This document shows positions 49,892 to 58,804 of a stretch of DNA of 64,000 nucleotides, in pieces. This DNA comes from Opitutaceae bacterium (GTDB lineage: Bacteria; Verrucomicrobiota; Verrucomicrobiia; Opitutales; Opitutaceae): the NCBI GenBank assembly GCA_024233285.1, contig JACKPU010000001.1, positions 248,001 through 312,000 of the forward strand, in the 5' to 3' direction. A program made the position numbers and the translations under genes. The notes under the pieces are model-generated. The model searched no databases and was not told where the DNA came from. It saw only the letters and a program-made list of their open reading frames with translations. Position 1 is the first letter of the stretch, and each line of letters starts with the position of its first letter.

Positions 49892-51046
49892 ATGAAGTTT
49901 GATTTTGAAACCTCGCCCGAGCGCCTTGGCACTGACTCGCAGAAATGGCAGAAATACGCCGGTCGCGATATTCTGCCGATGTGGGTGGCCGACATGGATT
50001 TCAAGTCCTCGCCCGCCATTCTTCAGGCGCTGCATGCGCGCGTGGACCATGGCGTGTTCGGCTACGCGCGTCCGACCAAAGCCACGATAGACGCCGTCGT
50101 TGGCGCGATGCAGCGGCGCTACGGGTGGACGATTGATCCGGCGTGGATCGTGTGGCTGCCCGGTCTCGTTTGCGGTCTCAACGTCACTGCGCAGGCGTTC
50201 GCGGAGCCGGACGATGAAGTGCTGACGCTTGCGCCGATTTACCCGCCGTTCATGAGCGCGCCCAAGAACAGTGCGCGCAAATCCGTGCAGGTGCCGCTGT
50301 TGCTGCAAAACGGTCGTTGGGAAATTGATTGGTCCGCGCTTGAGACCGCAGTCACGCCGCGCACCAAGCTGTTTCTCCTGTGCAGCCCGCACAATCCCGT
50401 GGCCCGCGTCTGGCGGCGCGAGGAACTCGTGCGCCTAGGCGAATTCTGCGTAAGGCACAACCTCGTGCTCTGCAGCGACGAGATTCACTGCGATCTTATC
50501 CTCGACGATTTGCCACACATTCCGACCGCGCTGCTGGGTGAAGCGCTTGCCCAGCGCAGCATCACACTGATGGCCCCGAGCAAGACCTACAATGTGCCCG
50601 GGCTCGGCACGTCGTTTGCCATCATCCCGGACAAGACGCTGCGCGCACAATTCGTGCGCGCCACTGCCGGCATTGTCGCCGAGGTCACCACGCTGGGATT
50701 CGCCGCCTGCGAGTCCGCCTATCGCGATTGCGAAGACTGGCGCCAGGAATTGCTGGCCACGCTGCGCGGCAATCGCGACTACCTGATCGACTTTGTCAAA
50801 ACCGAGCTGCCCGGTGTGAGCATCGATGCTCCGATCGAGGCGACCTACCTCGCTTGGCTCAACGTGCGCGCTCTCAACCTGTCCGATCCGATCGCGCACT
50901 TCGAAACGCACGGCGTCGGCCTGAGCGATGGTGCGTTTTTCGGTGCGCCCAAGGGCCACTACGTGCGACTGAATTTCGGCTGCCCGCGTTCCACTCTGAT
51001 CGAGGGCCTGCGCCGCATGAAAAACGCCATCGCCGCCCTTGCCTGA
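49892..51046 (+). CDS. PatB/MalY-family aminotransferase-like C-S lyase
   Basis: A 384-residue PLP enzyme of fold type I. Markers: LPMWVADMDFKSSPAI at the N-terminus (diagnostic for MalY/PatB), LLCSPHNPVARVW, SDEIHCDLIL, and the PLP lysine in APSKTYNVPGLG; ends with VRLNFGCPRSTL. The family cleaves cystathionine or cysteine C-S bonds to give pyruvate, ammonia and a thiol. The ATG at 49892 matches the family start; a short in-frame extension to 49850 looks spurious. It lies 75 bp after the hybrid kinase. Confidence 0.93.
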   Translation: MKFDFETSPERLGTDSQKWQKYAGRDILPMWVADMDFKSSPAILQALHARVDHGVFGYARPTKATIDAVVGAMQRRYGWTIDPAWIVWLPGLVCGLNVTAQAFAEPDDEVLTLAPIYPPFMSAPKNSARKSVQVPLLLQNGRWEIDWSALETAVTPRTKLFLLCSPHNPVARVWRREELVRLGEFCVRHNLVLCSDEIHCDLILDDLPHIPTALLGEALAQRSITLMAPSKTYNVPGLGTSFAIIPDKTLRAQFVRATAGIVAEVTTLGFAACESAYRDCEDWRQELLATLRGNRDYLIDFVKTELPGVSIDAPIEATYLAWLNVRALNLSDPIAHFETHGVGLSDGAFFGAPKGHYVRLNFGCPRSTLIEGLRRMKNAIAALA

Positions 51047-51064
51047 TCTGGTCAGGTTCACGCC

Positions 51065-51583
51065 ATGCGACACGCAGCCAAGTTTCTGTTATTGCTGACT
51101 ACCGCAATCGCGCTGGTCCAGGCGGCTTGGCATTACCTGCATCTGCCGGAAACCGTCGCCATTCACTTCAATCTTGCCGGCAAGGCCGATGGCTGGGCGT
51201 CGCGCGGCACTCACTTCGCAATGCAAGCCGGTCTCGCGGTTTTCCTCGGCGCGCTGTTTGGCAGCGGCGGCTGGTTGCTCCGCCGCGTGCCCGATCAATT
51301 CATCAACATCCCGCATCGCGACTACTGGCTCGCACCGGAACGACGGGCGGCCACCTGTCTCGCGCTCGACAATATGTTCAGTGCGCTCGGCATCGTAGTT
51401 TTGGGCTTTTTCGTGGTGTTGTTTCAGCAAGTCTATGTCGCCAACCTCACCGGCACGCTGACCCTCAAACTCATGCCGCTCATCATCGGCCAGTTTGTTT
51501 TCGTCGTCGGTTTGATCAGCATCATGATGTTCCGCTTCCGGCCGCCGGCTCAACCCGGCCCGCAGTCACGCCGCCGTTCTTGA
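51065..51583 (+). CDS. DUF1648 membrane protein
   Basis: A 172-residue protein with about four membrane helices. The N-terminal segment LPETVAIHFNLAGKADGWASR is the DUF1648 signature (LPxxIPxHxNxxGxxDxWxSK). The rest (AVFLGALFGSGGWLLRR, NMFSALGIVVLGFFVVLFQQVY, IGQFVFVVGLISIMMF) is hydrophobic. DUF1648 proteins include sporulation-autolysin immunity proteins, but here the role is unknown. It is packed 1 bp before the dihydrouridine synthase gene. Confidence 0.85.
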   Translation: MRHAAKFLLLLTTAIALVQAAWHYLHLPETVAIHFNLAGKADGWASRGTHFAMQAGLAVFLGALFGSGGWLLRRVPDQFINIPHRDYWLAPERRAATCLALDNMFSALGIVVLGFFVVLFQQVYVANLTGTLTLKLMPLIIGQFVFVVGLISIMMFRFRPPAQPGPQSRRRS

Positions 51584-51584
51584 A

Positions 51585-52697
51585 ATGCGCCTCGGTCCCT
51601 ACGAGCTCACGAGCAATCTCTTTCTCTCGCCCCTGGCGGGTTACACCAACCTGCCCTTTCGGGTGACGCTGCGCGAACTCGGCGGGCTCGGCTGGACCAC
51701 GACCGATCTCGTCAACGCCCGCTCACTGCTCGAGCGCAACCCGACCGCGCTCCGGATGGTCGCCTCGTCGCCCGACGATCAACCGTTCGCCATCCAACTC
51801 TTCGGCAGCGTGCCGGAGGAGATGCGCGATGCCGCGATCATGTGCCAGGAGCTCGGCGCCCAATCGGTCGACATCAACATGGGCTGCCCGGTCAAAAAGG
51901 TCGTCCGCATCGGCGGTGGCTCCGCCATGATGACCGAGCTCGACAAAACCGCCGCCTTGGTGCGCGGCATGGTCGAGGCCGTGAAAATTCCCGTGACCGC
52001 CAAAATGCGTCTCGGTTGGGACGACGAGAATCTCACCGCCCCTGATCTGACGCGAGTGCTGGAGGACGCCGGAGTGGCGGCCGTTTTCGTGCACGGGCGC
52101 ACCCGTGCCCAAGGGTTCAGCGGCCGCGTCAATCTCGCCGGCATTCGCAGCGTCGTCGCAGCCGTGAAAACGATTCCCGTCATTGGCAATGGCGACGTGA
52201 CAAATCCCGAAGCCGCCAAACACATGCTCGAAGAAACCGGTTGCGCCGGCGTGAGCATCGGACGCGGTGCTTTTTACGATCCCTGGATTTTTCGTCGCAC
52301 CGATCACCTGTTGCGCACGGGCGAATTGCTGCCGGAGCCACCGTTTGCTGAACGCGTGCGCGTGATGCAACGGCACTTCGATCGCTATCTTGAATTCTAT
52401 GGCGAGGAACACGGCGCGCGACTCTTCCGCAAGGTCGCGCCTTGGTATGCCAAGCGTTTCGGTCCCGCCAAGCCGTTCAAACAGGACATCATCACGATCA
52501 AGTCGCGCGCCGATTTCGCCGCGGTGCTGGCACGCTACATCGCATGGCGCGCCCAGTTCTGCGATGCCGACGGCGAATTGCTGCCCCGCTTCGCGCTCAG
52601 CCCAATGACCGCGTCGTTCATGCGCGACGAAGACGAAACCAGCGCCCACGAGCGCCACGCCATCCCCGTGCCCAAGGGCCCGGTGGAAGTCTGGTAA
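51585..52697 (+). CDS. dus: tRNA-dihydrouridine synthase
   Basis: A 370-residue flavoenzyme reducing specific uridines in tRNA D-loops. Visible: LSPLAGYTNLPFR, QLFGSVPEEM, the catalytic-cysteine motif VDINMGCPVKKVVRIGGGSAMM, KMRLGWDDEN, VHGRTRAQGFSG, IPVIGNGDV and SIGRGAFYDPWIF. These fit the DusB-like class, though the subtype cannot be assigned with certainty. The C-terminal helical tRNA-binding region is present. It lies in a dense plus-strand run with DUF1648 and MarC genes. Confidence 0.94.
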   Translation: MRLGPYELTSNLFLSPLAGYTNLPFRVTLRELGGLGWTTTDLVNARSLLERNPTALRMVASSPDDQPFAIQLFGSVPEEMRDAAIMCQELGAQSVDINMGCPVKKVVRIGGGSAMMTELDKTAALVRGMVEAVKIPVTAKMRLGWDDENLTAPDLTRVLEDAGVAAVFVHGRTRAQGFSGRVNLAGIRSVVAAVKTIPVIGNGDVTNPEAAKHMLEETGCAGVSIGRGAFYDPWIFRRTDHLLRTGELLPEPPFAERVRVMQRHFDRYLEFYGEEHGARLFRKVAPWYAKRFGPAKPFKQDIITIKSRADFAAVLARYIAWRAQFCDADGELLPRFALSPMTASFMRDEDETSAHERHAIPVPKGPVEVW

Positions 52698-52710
52698 CCC
52701 CACCCTCCCC

Positions 52711-53379
52711 ATGAGTTCCATCGACCATTTCTGGGAATTGATTCTCGGCACCATCATTGCGCTGGTGCCGCTCATCAATCCGCTCGCCGCCGCCCCCACC
52801 TTCCTCGCCATCACGGAGGGCGATACGGCGGCCCGGCGCAATCAACAGCTATTCATGGCGTGCATTTACATGGTCGTGATCCTCGTCGGCTTCCTGGTCG
52901 GCGGCTCATTTATCATGAGTTTCTTCGGCCTCTCGATGCCGGGTCTGCGCATCGCGGGCGGATTGCTCGTGGCCAGCATCGGTTCGACCATGCTGTTCTC
53001 TGCGCCGAGCAACCCGGAACAGGAACACGCTGAGGCCAAGGCCAAGCGCGACATCGCCTTTTCGCCGCTCGCCATGCCCATGCTGGCGGGGCCCGGGGCG
53101 ATCGCCGTGACGCTCGGCTTCACTTCGCTGGCCCGCGGTCCGGCCGACTATCTCGCCATCATCATCGGCATCCTGACCGTGGCGTTGATGATCTATGTGA
53201 CCCTGCGCCTGTCGGGCAAGATCGTGCGGGTGATCGGCCAGACCGGCATGAACGCGTTGACGAAAATCATGGGTTTCCTGCTGCTCTGCATCGGCATCCA
53301 ATTCGTGGTCAACGGTGTGCTCGGCATCGCCACCGATCCCGCCGTATTGCACCGCATCCGCGATGCCTTCGTGAGCTGA
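52711..53379 (+). CDS. MarC-family membrane protein
   Basis: A 222-residue integral membrane protein with six helices. IALVPLINPLAAAPTFLAIT at the N-terminus, FGLSMPGLRIAGGLLVASIGSTML and PLAMPMLAGPGAIAVTLGF are the family's repeated NP and PLAxPxLxGPG motifs. Once thought a drug-resistance transporter, MarC has no proven substrate. It lies 13 bp after the dus gene and 15 bp before the GH78 gene. Confidence 0.93.
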   Translation: MSSIDHFWELILGTIIALVPLINPLAAAPTFLAITEGDTAARRNQQLFMACIYMVVILVGFLVGGSFIMSFFGLSMPGLRIAGGLLVASIGSTMLFSAPSNPEQEHAEAKAKRDIAFSPLAMPMLAGPGAIAVTLGFTSLARGPADYLAIIIGILTVALMIYVTLRLSGKIVRVIGQTGMNALTKIMGFLLLCIGIQFVVNGVLGIATDPAVLHRIRDAFVS

Positions 53380-53394
53380 CCCCACCCCTTTTAC

Positions 53395-55782
53395 ATGCAA
53401 ATGAACGAGTCTCCCTTTGGTTCCGCGCAATGGATCTGGCCCGAAGATCATCGCTGGGATTTGCACAACAGCTTCGTGCTGTTCCGCCACGCCTTCACCT
53501 TGGAGCGCGCCCTCAAACGCGCGCCGCTCCGCATCACCGCCGACCAGAGTTACCAGCTCTACATCAACGGCGCGTTTGTATGCCGCGGCCCTGCGCGCGG
53601 CTTTCAACACACTTGGCCGTATGACGAGGTCGATGTCGCGCGCTGGCTCGTGCCCGGCCGCAACGTCATCGCCGTGCGGGCACACAATCCCGGCCTGAGT
53701 AATTTCCAGTATCTCAGCGAAAGCTACGCCGGCCTGCTCGTTTATGCGCGGTGGGGCCGCGTGCGCCTCGCCACCGATCAAACATGGAAATGCGTGCCGC
53801 AGCCCGGCATCAAACGCGACACGGTGCAGAACAGCCATCAGCTCTTCTCCCAAGAGCACTATGATGCCCGCGCCGGGCTGGCCAATTGGACGCACACCGA
53901 TTTTGACGACAGTAACTGGGGCGCGCCGGTGCTCTGGCCGCAAGGCCGCCTGCCCTGGACCAGTCTCGAACCGCGCGGCATTCCGATGATGTTCGAAGTG
54001 GCTGAGCGCCCGGGCCGCATCATCGGCACCAATGAAGGCGCCTGCGCCGCCGATTGGCGTAGCACCCGCAATCTCTACACCCTGCGTCAGAGCGAAGATC
54101 ACACCCATCGGCCGGTCGGAGACTCGACCGCCGGCATGGACAAACCGGCCTACGTCAACGCACCCGTCGGGCTGCACGCGGCCGGTTTTGCAATCCCCGC
54201 GACCGGGGAGAATCGTTTTCGCAGTTATCTCATCGACGTGGGCCGGCCGGTTGTCGGCAGCTTTTCTCTCGCCGTCGGCAATGCCCAAGGCGGTGAGACC
54301 ATCGACATCGTTTATGTCGAAGGAGTCGAATTCGACACGCTCAAGCCGATGCTGCGCTACCCCGACGGCAGCCGGGTGACGTTCAGCACGCGTTTGATCT
54401 GCAAAGCCGGCCGCACCGAGCATCGGTTCTATCATCCATTCGGTTTTCGCTACGCCGCGGTGACCGTGCGCGACAGCCGCACCGACCTGCATCTGTCAAT
54501 GTGCCTGCATCGCACCGGTTATCCGGTGGAACGCACCGGCACTTTCTCGAGTTCGGAAAAACGGCTCGAGCAAATCTGGGAGACCTGCGCGTGGTCGCAG
54601 CAAAACTGCATGCTCGACGCCTATGTCGACACGCCGTGGCGCGAACAGGCGCAGTGGTGGGGCGACGCGCGGGTGCAGGCATGGAACACGTTCCACCTGA
54701 GCGGCGACGCCCGGCTTTTCGCCCGCGGCATCCGCCAGATCGGCGCGCAGACCACCGCGGACGGCGTCACCTACGGCCACGCGCCGACCATGGCCCACAA
54801 CTGCGTGCTGCCCGACTTTACGCTGATCTGGATCATCACGCTGTGGGACTATTACTGGCAGACCGGCGACCTCGCGCTCTTTCGCAGCCAGCGCGCAACG
54901 ATTGAAAACGCGCTCACCTACTTCGAGCAGCACACCGGCAAACACGGCCTCGTCGAATACGACGACCGCTATTGGCTCTTCCTTGATTGGACCACCCTCT
55001 TCAAGGAAGGCGCGCCGAGCGTTTACAACCTCTGGCTGCTGATCGCCCTCGACAAACTTGCCGAGATGCACCGCCTCACGCGCGATGCCAAGGCGGCCGC
55101 CCGTTGCCAACGCTGGGCCGCGCGGCTGCGCACCGCCTTGAAAAAGCTGCTCGACCGCCGCGGCCTGATGCGCGACGGCATCGATTGGCAGGGTCGCATC
55201 GTCAAAAGCACGTCGCCTCACGCACAGGTTCTGGCCATCACCGCGGGACTTGCCCCGAAGTCGGAGCCAGACATGGAGCAATTCCTCGCGGACTACCTGC
55301 AAGACCAATCCGGCCACCAAGCGCACCCGAGCGCGTATTGGATCACCTACGTCTACTCGTTGCTCGCGGAACGCGGTCACGGTTCCGCCGTGCTCGCGCA
55401 CATTCGTCCGCGCTGGGAGCCAATGATCGCCTATGGCTCGACCTACGAAACGTTCGGCGCGGAACACGAGGGCTTCATGAGCAGCCGTTCGCACGCTTGG
55501 TCGGCGCACCCGCTCTTTCATCTCATGCAGATCATCGGCGGCGTGCGGCAAACCGCCCCGGCTTGGAAGCGCGTGAGTTTCGCACCGGTATTCGAGGGCG
55601 AGCATGGTGGCGCCACGATCCCGACCCCGCAGGGCTTGGTAAGCAGCGCCTGGCGCAAAGTCGGCGACCGATTCGAGGTCGAACTCAACTTGCCCCAAGG
55701 CGTCACCGCCGAAGTCCGGCTGCCGGGGCTGAAGGCGCAACGCGCCACCGGTCGCAAACGCTGGACGCTGCCGGCCGGCTGA
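53395..55782 (+). CDS. GH78-type alpha-L-rhamnosidase-like glycosidase
   Basis: A 795-residue protein of the inverting alpha-L-rhamnosidase type. It has an N-terminal beta-sandwich (RITADQSYQLYINGAFVCRGPAR is the usual carbohydrate-binding-like domain), further beta-domains to about 370, then an (alpha/alpha)6 barrel. The catalytic acid region is seen as DTPWREQAQWWGD near residue 415, plus FWLDWT-like FLDWTTLF; a C-terminal beta-sandwich follows (RVSFAPVF, then PTPQGLVSSAW). No signal peptide is seen, so it would be cytoplasmic. Its actual sugar (rhamnose or another) is uncertain. Two in-frame ATGs (53395, 53401) begin it. Confidence 0.85.
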   Translation: MQMNESPFGSAQWIWPEDHRWDLHNSFVLFRHAFTLERALKRAPLRITADQSYQLYINGAFVCRGPARGFQHTWPYDEVDVARWLVPGRNVIAVRAHNPGLSNFQYLSESYAGLLVYARWGRVRLATDQTWKCVPQPGIKRDTVQNSHQLFSQEHYDARAGLANWTHTDFDDSNWGAPVLWPQGRLPWTSLEPRGIPMMFEVAERPGRIIGTNEGACAADWRSTRNLYTLRQSEDHTHRPVGDSTAGMDKPAYVNAPVGLHAAGFAIPATGENRFRSYLIDVGRPVVGSFSLAVGNAQGGETIDIVYVEGVEFDTLKPMLRYPDGSRVTFSTRLICKAGRTEHRFYHPFGFRYAAVTVRDSRTDLHLSMCLHRTGYPVERTGTFSSSEKRLEQIWETCAWSQQNCMLDAYVDTPWREQAQWWGDARVQAWNTFHLSGDARLFARGIRQIGAQTTADGVTYGHAPTMAHNCVLPDFTLIWIITLWDYYWQTGDLALFRSQRATIENALTYFEQHTGKHGLVEYDDRYWLFLDWTTLFKEGAPSVYNLWLLIALDKLAEMHRLTRDAKAAARCQRWAARLRTALKKLLDRRGLMRDGIDWQGRIVKSTSPHAQVLAITAGLAPKSEPDMEQFLADYLQDQSGHQAHPSAYWITYVYSLLAERGHGSAVLAHIRPRWEPMIAYGSTYETFGAEHEGFMSSRSHAWSAHPLFHLMQIIGGVRQTAPAWKRVSFAPVFEGEHGGATIPTPQGLVSSAWRKVGDRFEVELNLPQGVTAEVRLPGLKAQRATGRKRWTLPAG

Positions 55783-55788
55783 CCGGGG

Positions 55789-57084
55789 TCAGTATTTGCG
55801 TTTCACAATCGCACCCGTCGGATCACGAAAGATGATCTGCTTTTCGTCGGGCTCAATGCCGGCAAAGCTGATGCCCAGGTTGGGCTCGACGATTTCGCCT
55901 TCGTTGTAAGTGCGGCCATTGATCAAGGCGCGGGCCGGCGAGCCTTGGAACACGCCGTTGACGCGCATCTCGGCCACAAAGGATTGAAACGCGGGGCTGG
56001 CCTCGACGGTGGCAAGCATTGTCGTGGTCGTCGCCGTGATGCCCTTGGAAATTCGCGACTGCGAAATCGCCGCGACATTGATTTCTCCCGGCGGCGGTTC
56101 CTCTGGAGGAGGAGGCTCACTGGGCATGATCTGATCGGAGAGTTGCTTGATGTTATCCTTGTGCGCGATGGCGGCATCGCGGGCTTGGGCAATGACCTGT
56201 CCGGCTGTCGATTGGGGCTCGGCACCTTGCACAACGTTGGCCGGCGGCGGTTCGGCAGCTGGAGCGGGCGGCACGGGAGCGGGATTGCGGACCAAAATCG
56301 GCTCGGGTTCCGGCACATCCAAATAGAGTGCCCAAACGGCATATCCGCCTCCGCCCAGAATAAGGACCAGTAAAACCAACAGCAAAACAAGCGGAGGCTT
56401 CCGCGGCGGCCGGCGTTTCTTCAAAGGCGCGGGTGGCTTGCCCCCGGCCGGCTTCGGCGGCGGGGTCGCGATCAAAGGTGGCGGAGCATCCTCACCTTCC
56501 CCGGGAGGCGCGACCGCCGGTGGCGTCGGCGGAGGGGCCTCAACCACCACCTTGGGCGGAGCCACCGGTGGTGGCACGGGCGGGGGAACCGCGGCGGACG
56601 AAGGAGGAGATTCCACCGCGGCAGATTTGGGCTTGAGCTTGAATTTGGGTGCAGCGTCGGCCTCGGGTTTTTCTTCAGCTGGCGGAGGAGCGGACGGAGG
56701 AGGAGGCGCGGACGCGGCGGGCGTTTCGGGTTCGGGCTTTGCTTCGGCTTCCTTGGCCGGCTCGGCCTCGGGTTCGGACGCGAGCTTCGGTTTGAGTCGC
56801 AAACGCGGCGCCCCGGTCTCGGAGTCCGCAGCCGGTTCCGCGTGAGCCGGTTTTTCCTCTGCGGCAGGTGATTCGGGCTCGGCGGTTTTTGGAGATTCCG
56901 CCGCGGGCTCCTCATTCAACCGTGGCTTGAGTCGCAAGCGGGGTGCCGCGGCTTGCTCCGCGGGTGTGGACTCAGTGGGAGCAGGAGTCTCTGGCGCCGC
57001 GGGGGTTTCAGCGGCGGATTCAGCCGCCTCCGGGCGCAAGCGTGGCTTCAGGCGCAGAGGCGGTGGATTGGACTCTTCACTCAT
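55789..57084 (-). CDS. Pro/Ala-rich single-pass membrane protein with LRLKPRL repeats
   Basis: A 431-residue protein: a long disordered N-terminal region (1-225) rich in Pro, Ala, Glu; a membrane helix (about 231-253, LVLLLVLLVLILGGGGYAVW) preceded by positive KKRRPPRKP, so the N-terminus is cytoplasmic; then an extracytoplasmic part ending in a small beta domain (about 370-431: RVNGVFQGSPARALINGRTY and EGEIVEP). The short motif P-x-LRLKPRL recurs at about 8-16, 48-56, 93-101 and, weakened, 146-153. The C-terminal domain resembles those in GspB/GspC-like secretion or pilus-assembly proteins. I know no family for the whole; the function is unknown. Confidence 0.75.
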   Translation of the reverse strand: MSEESNPPPLRLKPRLRPEAAESAAETPAAPETPAPTESTPAEQAAAPRLRLKPRLNEEPAAESPKTAEPESPAAEEKPAHAEPAADSETGAPRLRLKPKLASEPEAEPAKEAEAKPEPETPAASAPPPPSAPPPAEEKPEADAAPKFKLKPKSAAVESPPSSAAVPPPVPPPVAPPKVVVEAPPPTPPAVAPPGEGEDAPPPLIATPPPKPAGGKPPAPLKKRRPPRKPPLVLLLVLLVLILGGGGYAVWALYLDVPEPEPILVRNPAPVPPAPAAEPPPANVVQGAEPQSTAGQVIAQARDAAIAHKDNIKQLSDQIMPSEPPPPEEPPPGEINVAAISQSRISKGITATTTTMLATVEASPAFQSFVAEMRVNGVFQGSPARALINGRTYNEGEIVEPNLGISFAGIEPDEKQIIFRDPTGAIVKRKY

Positions 57085-57176
57085 GACAGGGCTGGTTTAG
57101 CATGAATGGTGTTAACCACGAAAACAAAAAGATTCGCTCGCGGTCAATGAATGGCTGCCTGTAATCGTCCTTTGTC

Positions 57177-57431
57177 ATGTCAGTTCCATCGCGTTGTATC
57201 CTCGTCTGCCTGGTGATCCTGCTGTCCTTTTCGTCCGGTTGCGCGGGCTTTCGTAAAAAAGCCGAGCAAAAGTCGGTTACGACCGTGGTAGAGGAGAATT
57301 TCAAGCAACGCTGGGTGGAGAAGCGCAGCGCGGAGCTGGCCGGACAGGGAATGGCCCAGGATGAGGCTCGCCGCCAGGCTTTGGTGGAATTTCGGGACAA
57401 ATACGAGTTCACCGCCGCCGCCCATCAATGA
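57177..57431 (+). CDS. Small hypothetical lipoprotein
   Basis: An 84-residue protein with a type II signal (MSVPSRCILVCLVILLSFSSGC; lipobox SSGC). The mature part (AGFRKKAEQKSVTTVVEENFKQRWVEKRSAELAGQGMAQDEARRQAL) is helical and charged, with no recognised domain. It overlaps the rarD start by 4 bp (ATGA), so the two are co-expressed; a link between them is not evident. Confidence 0.7.
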   Translation: MSVPSRCILVCLVILLSFSSGCAGFRKKAEQKSVTTVVEENFKQRWVEKRSAELAGQGMAQDEARRQALVEFRDKYEFTAAAHQ

Positions 57432-58354
57432 AACCCGGCGCCGGCCAGTCGTCAGTGCGCGGCGGGCTGGCGGCACTGGCCTGCTACCTCGCTTGGGGTA
57501 TTTTTCCGGTCTACTGGTATCAGCTCGCCTCGGTTGACGCGGTGGAGCTGATCGCCCACCGGCTGTTTTGGACGATGGCCATGACCGTGCCGCTATTGTG
57601 GTGGCGCGATGGTTTGGAGAGCGTTTACGCGGCGTTCAACTCTGGCCGCATCATCCTCAATCATGCGCTCAGTGGCGGCTTGTTGACCATCAACTGGCTG
57701 GTGTTCGTTTGGGCGGTGAACAACGGCCACGTGATCGAAACCAGCCTCGGCTATTTCCTCGTGCCGCTGGTCAACATCGCGCTCGGTTGGAGCGTGCTGC
57801 GCGAAAAGTTGCGGCGCGCGCAATGGCTGGCGATTGCCTTCGCCGCGGCCGGCGTGGCGTGGCAGTTGTGGCAGCTCGGCCGGCTGCCGTGGATCGCCCT
57901 CGCACTGGCCGGCACGTTCGGCACTTACGGCTTGCTCCGCAAACGCTCAACGCTCGGCTCACTGCCCGGTCTGACCGTGGAAACCCTGCTGCTCGCGCCG
58001 CTGGCCGGCGCGTATTTGATGTGGTGCACGCATCGCGGGACCGGCGCGCTCGGCTTTGCCCCTGCCAACATCCAGCTGCTCGTGCTTACCACCGGCATCG
58101 TGACCGCCACCCCGCTGCTGCTGTTTGCCTACGGCGCGCGCCGACTGCGGCTCACTACGCTCGGTTTGTTGCAATACGCCGCCCCCACGGTCCAGTTCGC
58201 GCTGGGGCTGTGGTTTTTTGCCGAACCATTCAGCGCCGCGCGCGCGCAGTCGTTCGTGCTGATCTGGATCGGCTTGGCGATTTACACCGGCGACGCCCTG
58301 CGTCACCGCTCACGATCACTCACTCCTCGTCAACCGACAGCAGGTGCATCGTGA
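57428..58354 (+). CDS. rarD: RarD-like EamA transporter
   Basis: A 308-residue DMT transporter with ten helices. CYLAWGIFPVYWYQLASVDAVELIAHRLFWTM and GHVIETSLGYFLVPLVNIALGWSVLREKLRRAQW are the RarD signatures, followed by FGTYGLLRKR, TATPLLLFAYGARRLRLTTLGLLQYAAPT and the EPFSAARA end. RarD (chloramphenicol-sensitive protein) exports unknown metabolites. Its 3' end overlaps the opposing FKBP gene by 35 bp. Confidence 0.92.
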   Translation: MKPGAGQSSVRGGLAALACYLAWGIFPVYWYQLASVDAVELIAHRLFWTMAMTVPLLWWRDGLESVYAAFNSGRIILNHALSGGLLTINWLVFVWAVNNGHVIETSLGYFLVPLVNIALGWSVLREKLRRAQWLAIAFAAAGVAWQLWQLGRLPWIALALAGTFGTYGLLRKRSTLGSLPGLTVETLLLAPLAGAYLMWCTHRGTGALGFAPANIQLLVLTTGIVTATPLLLFAYGARRLRLTTLGLLQYAAPTVQFALGLWFFAEPFSAARAQSFVLIWIGLAIYTGDALRHRSRSLTPRQPTAGAS

Positions 58355-58781
58355 ACACAAGTGTCGTGTCCGGCGGGATGCGCGGCGCCTGACCACGAGT
58401 TCCGTAGGCCAGTTCCGGAGGAATGATTACGAGCCATTTGTCACCCGGACGCATCAGTTGGATGATTTGATCCCAGCCTTGGATCACCTTGCCACGACCG
58501 AGACGGAATTGGAACGGTTTTGCCGGATCAATCCGCTGGTCAAACGAATCGCCATTGATGAAGCGGCCGATATATAGCATCGACACCATATCGCCGCGCT
58601 TGGCGGTCTCGCCGCTCCCCTGCTCGATTTCGATGTAGCGGATACCGGTGTTGGACTTTTTGGCATCCGGAAAATTCTTTTCCACCCAGTCGAGGTCCTC
58701 GGGCGGCAGTTTTTCGCGCTGCGCTTGGAGGGCGCAAGGCAGCAGAAGGAGCAATAAAGCGGGCAGGAGGCGACGAAGCAT
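58320..58781 (-). CDS. FKBP-type peptidyl-prolyl isomerase, secreted
   Basis: A 153-residue FKBP: signal peptide (LLPALLLLLLPCALQAQ) then the isomerase domain (SGETAKRGDMVSMLYIGRFINGDSFDQ, FRLGRGKVIQGWDQIIQLMRPGDKWLVIIPPELAYG, IPPDTTLVFTMHLLSV), which holds the aromatic proline pocket. It should assist folding in the periplasm. The ATG at 58781 is chosen as the signal start. The gene converges with rarD. Confidence 0.94.
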   Translation of the reverse strand: MLRRLLPALLLLLLPCALQAQREKLPPEDLDWVEKNFPDAKKSNTGIRYIEIEQGSGETAKRGDMVSMLYIGRFINGDSFDQRIDPAKPFQFRLGRGKVIQGWDQIIQLMRPGDKWLVIIPPELAYGTRGQAPRIPPDTTLVFTMHLLSVDEE

Positions 58782-58804
58782 GGGAACACCCTTAGCAAAG
58801 ACCT

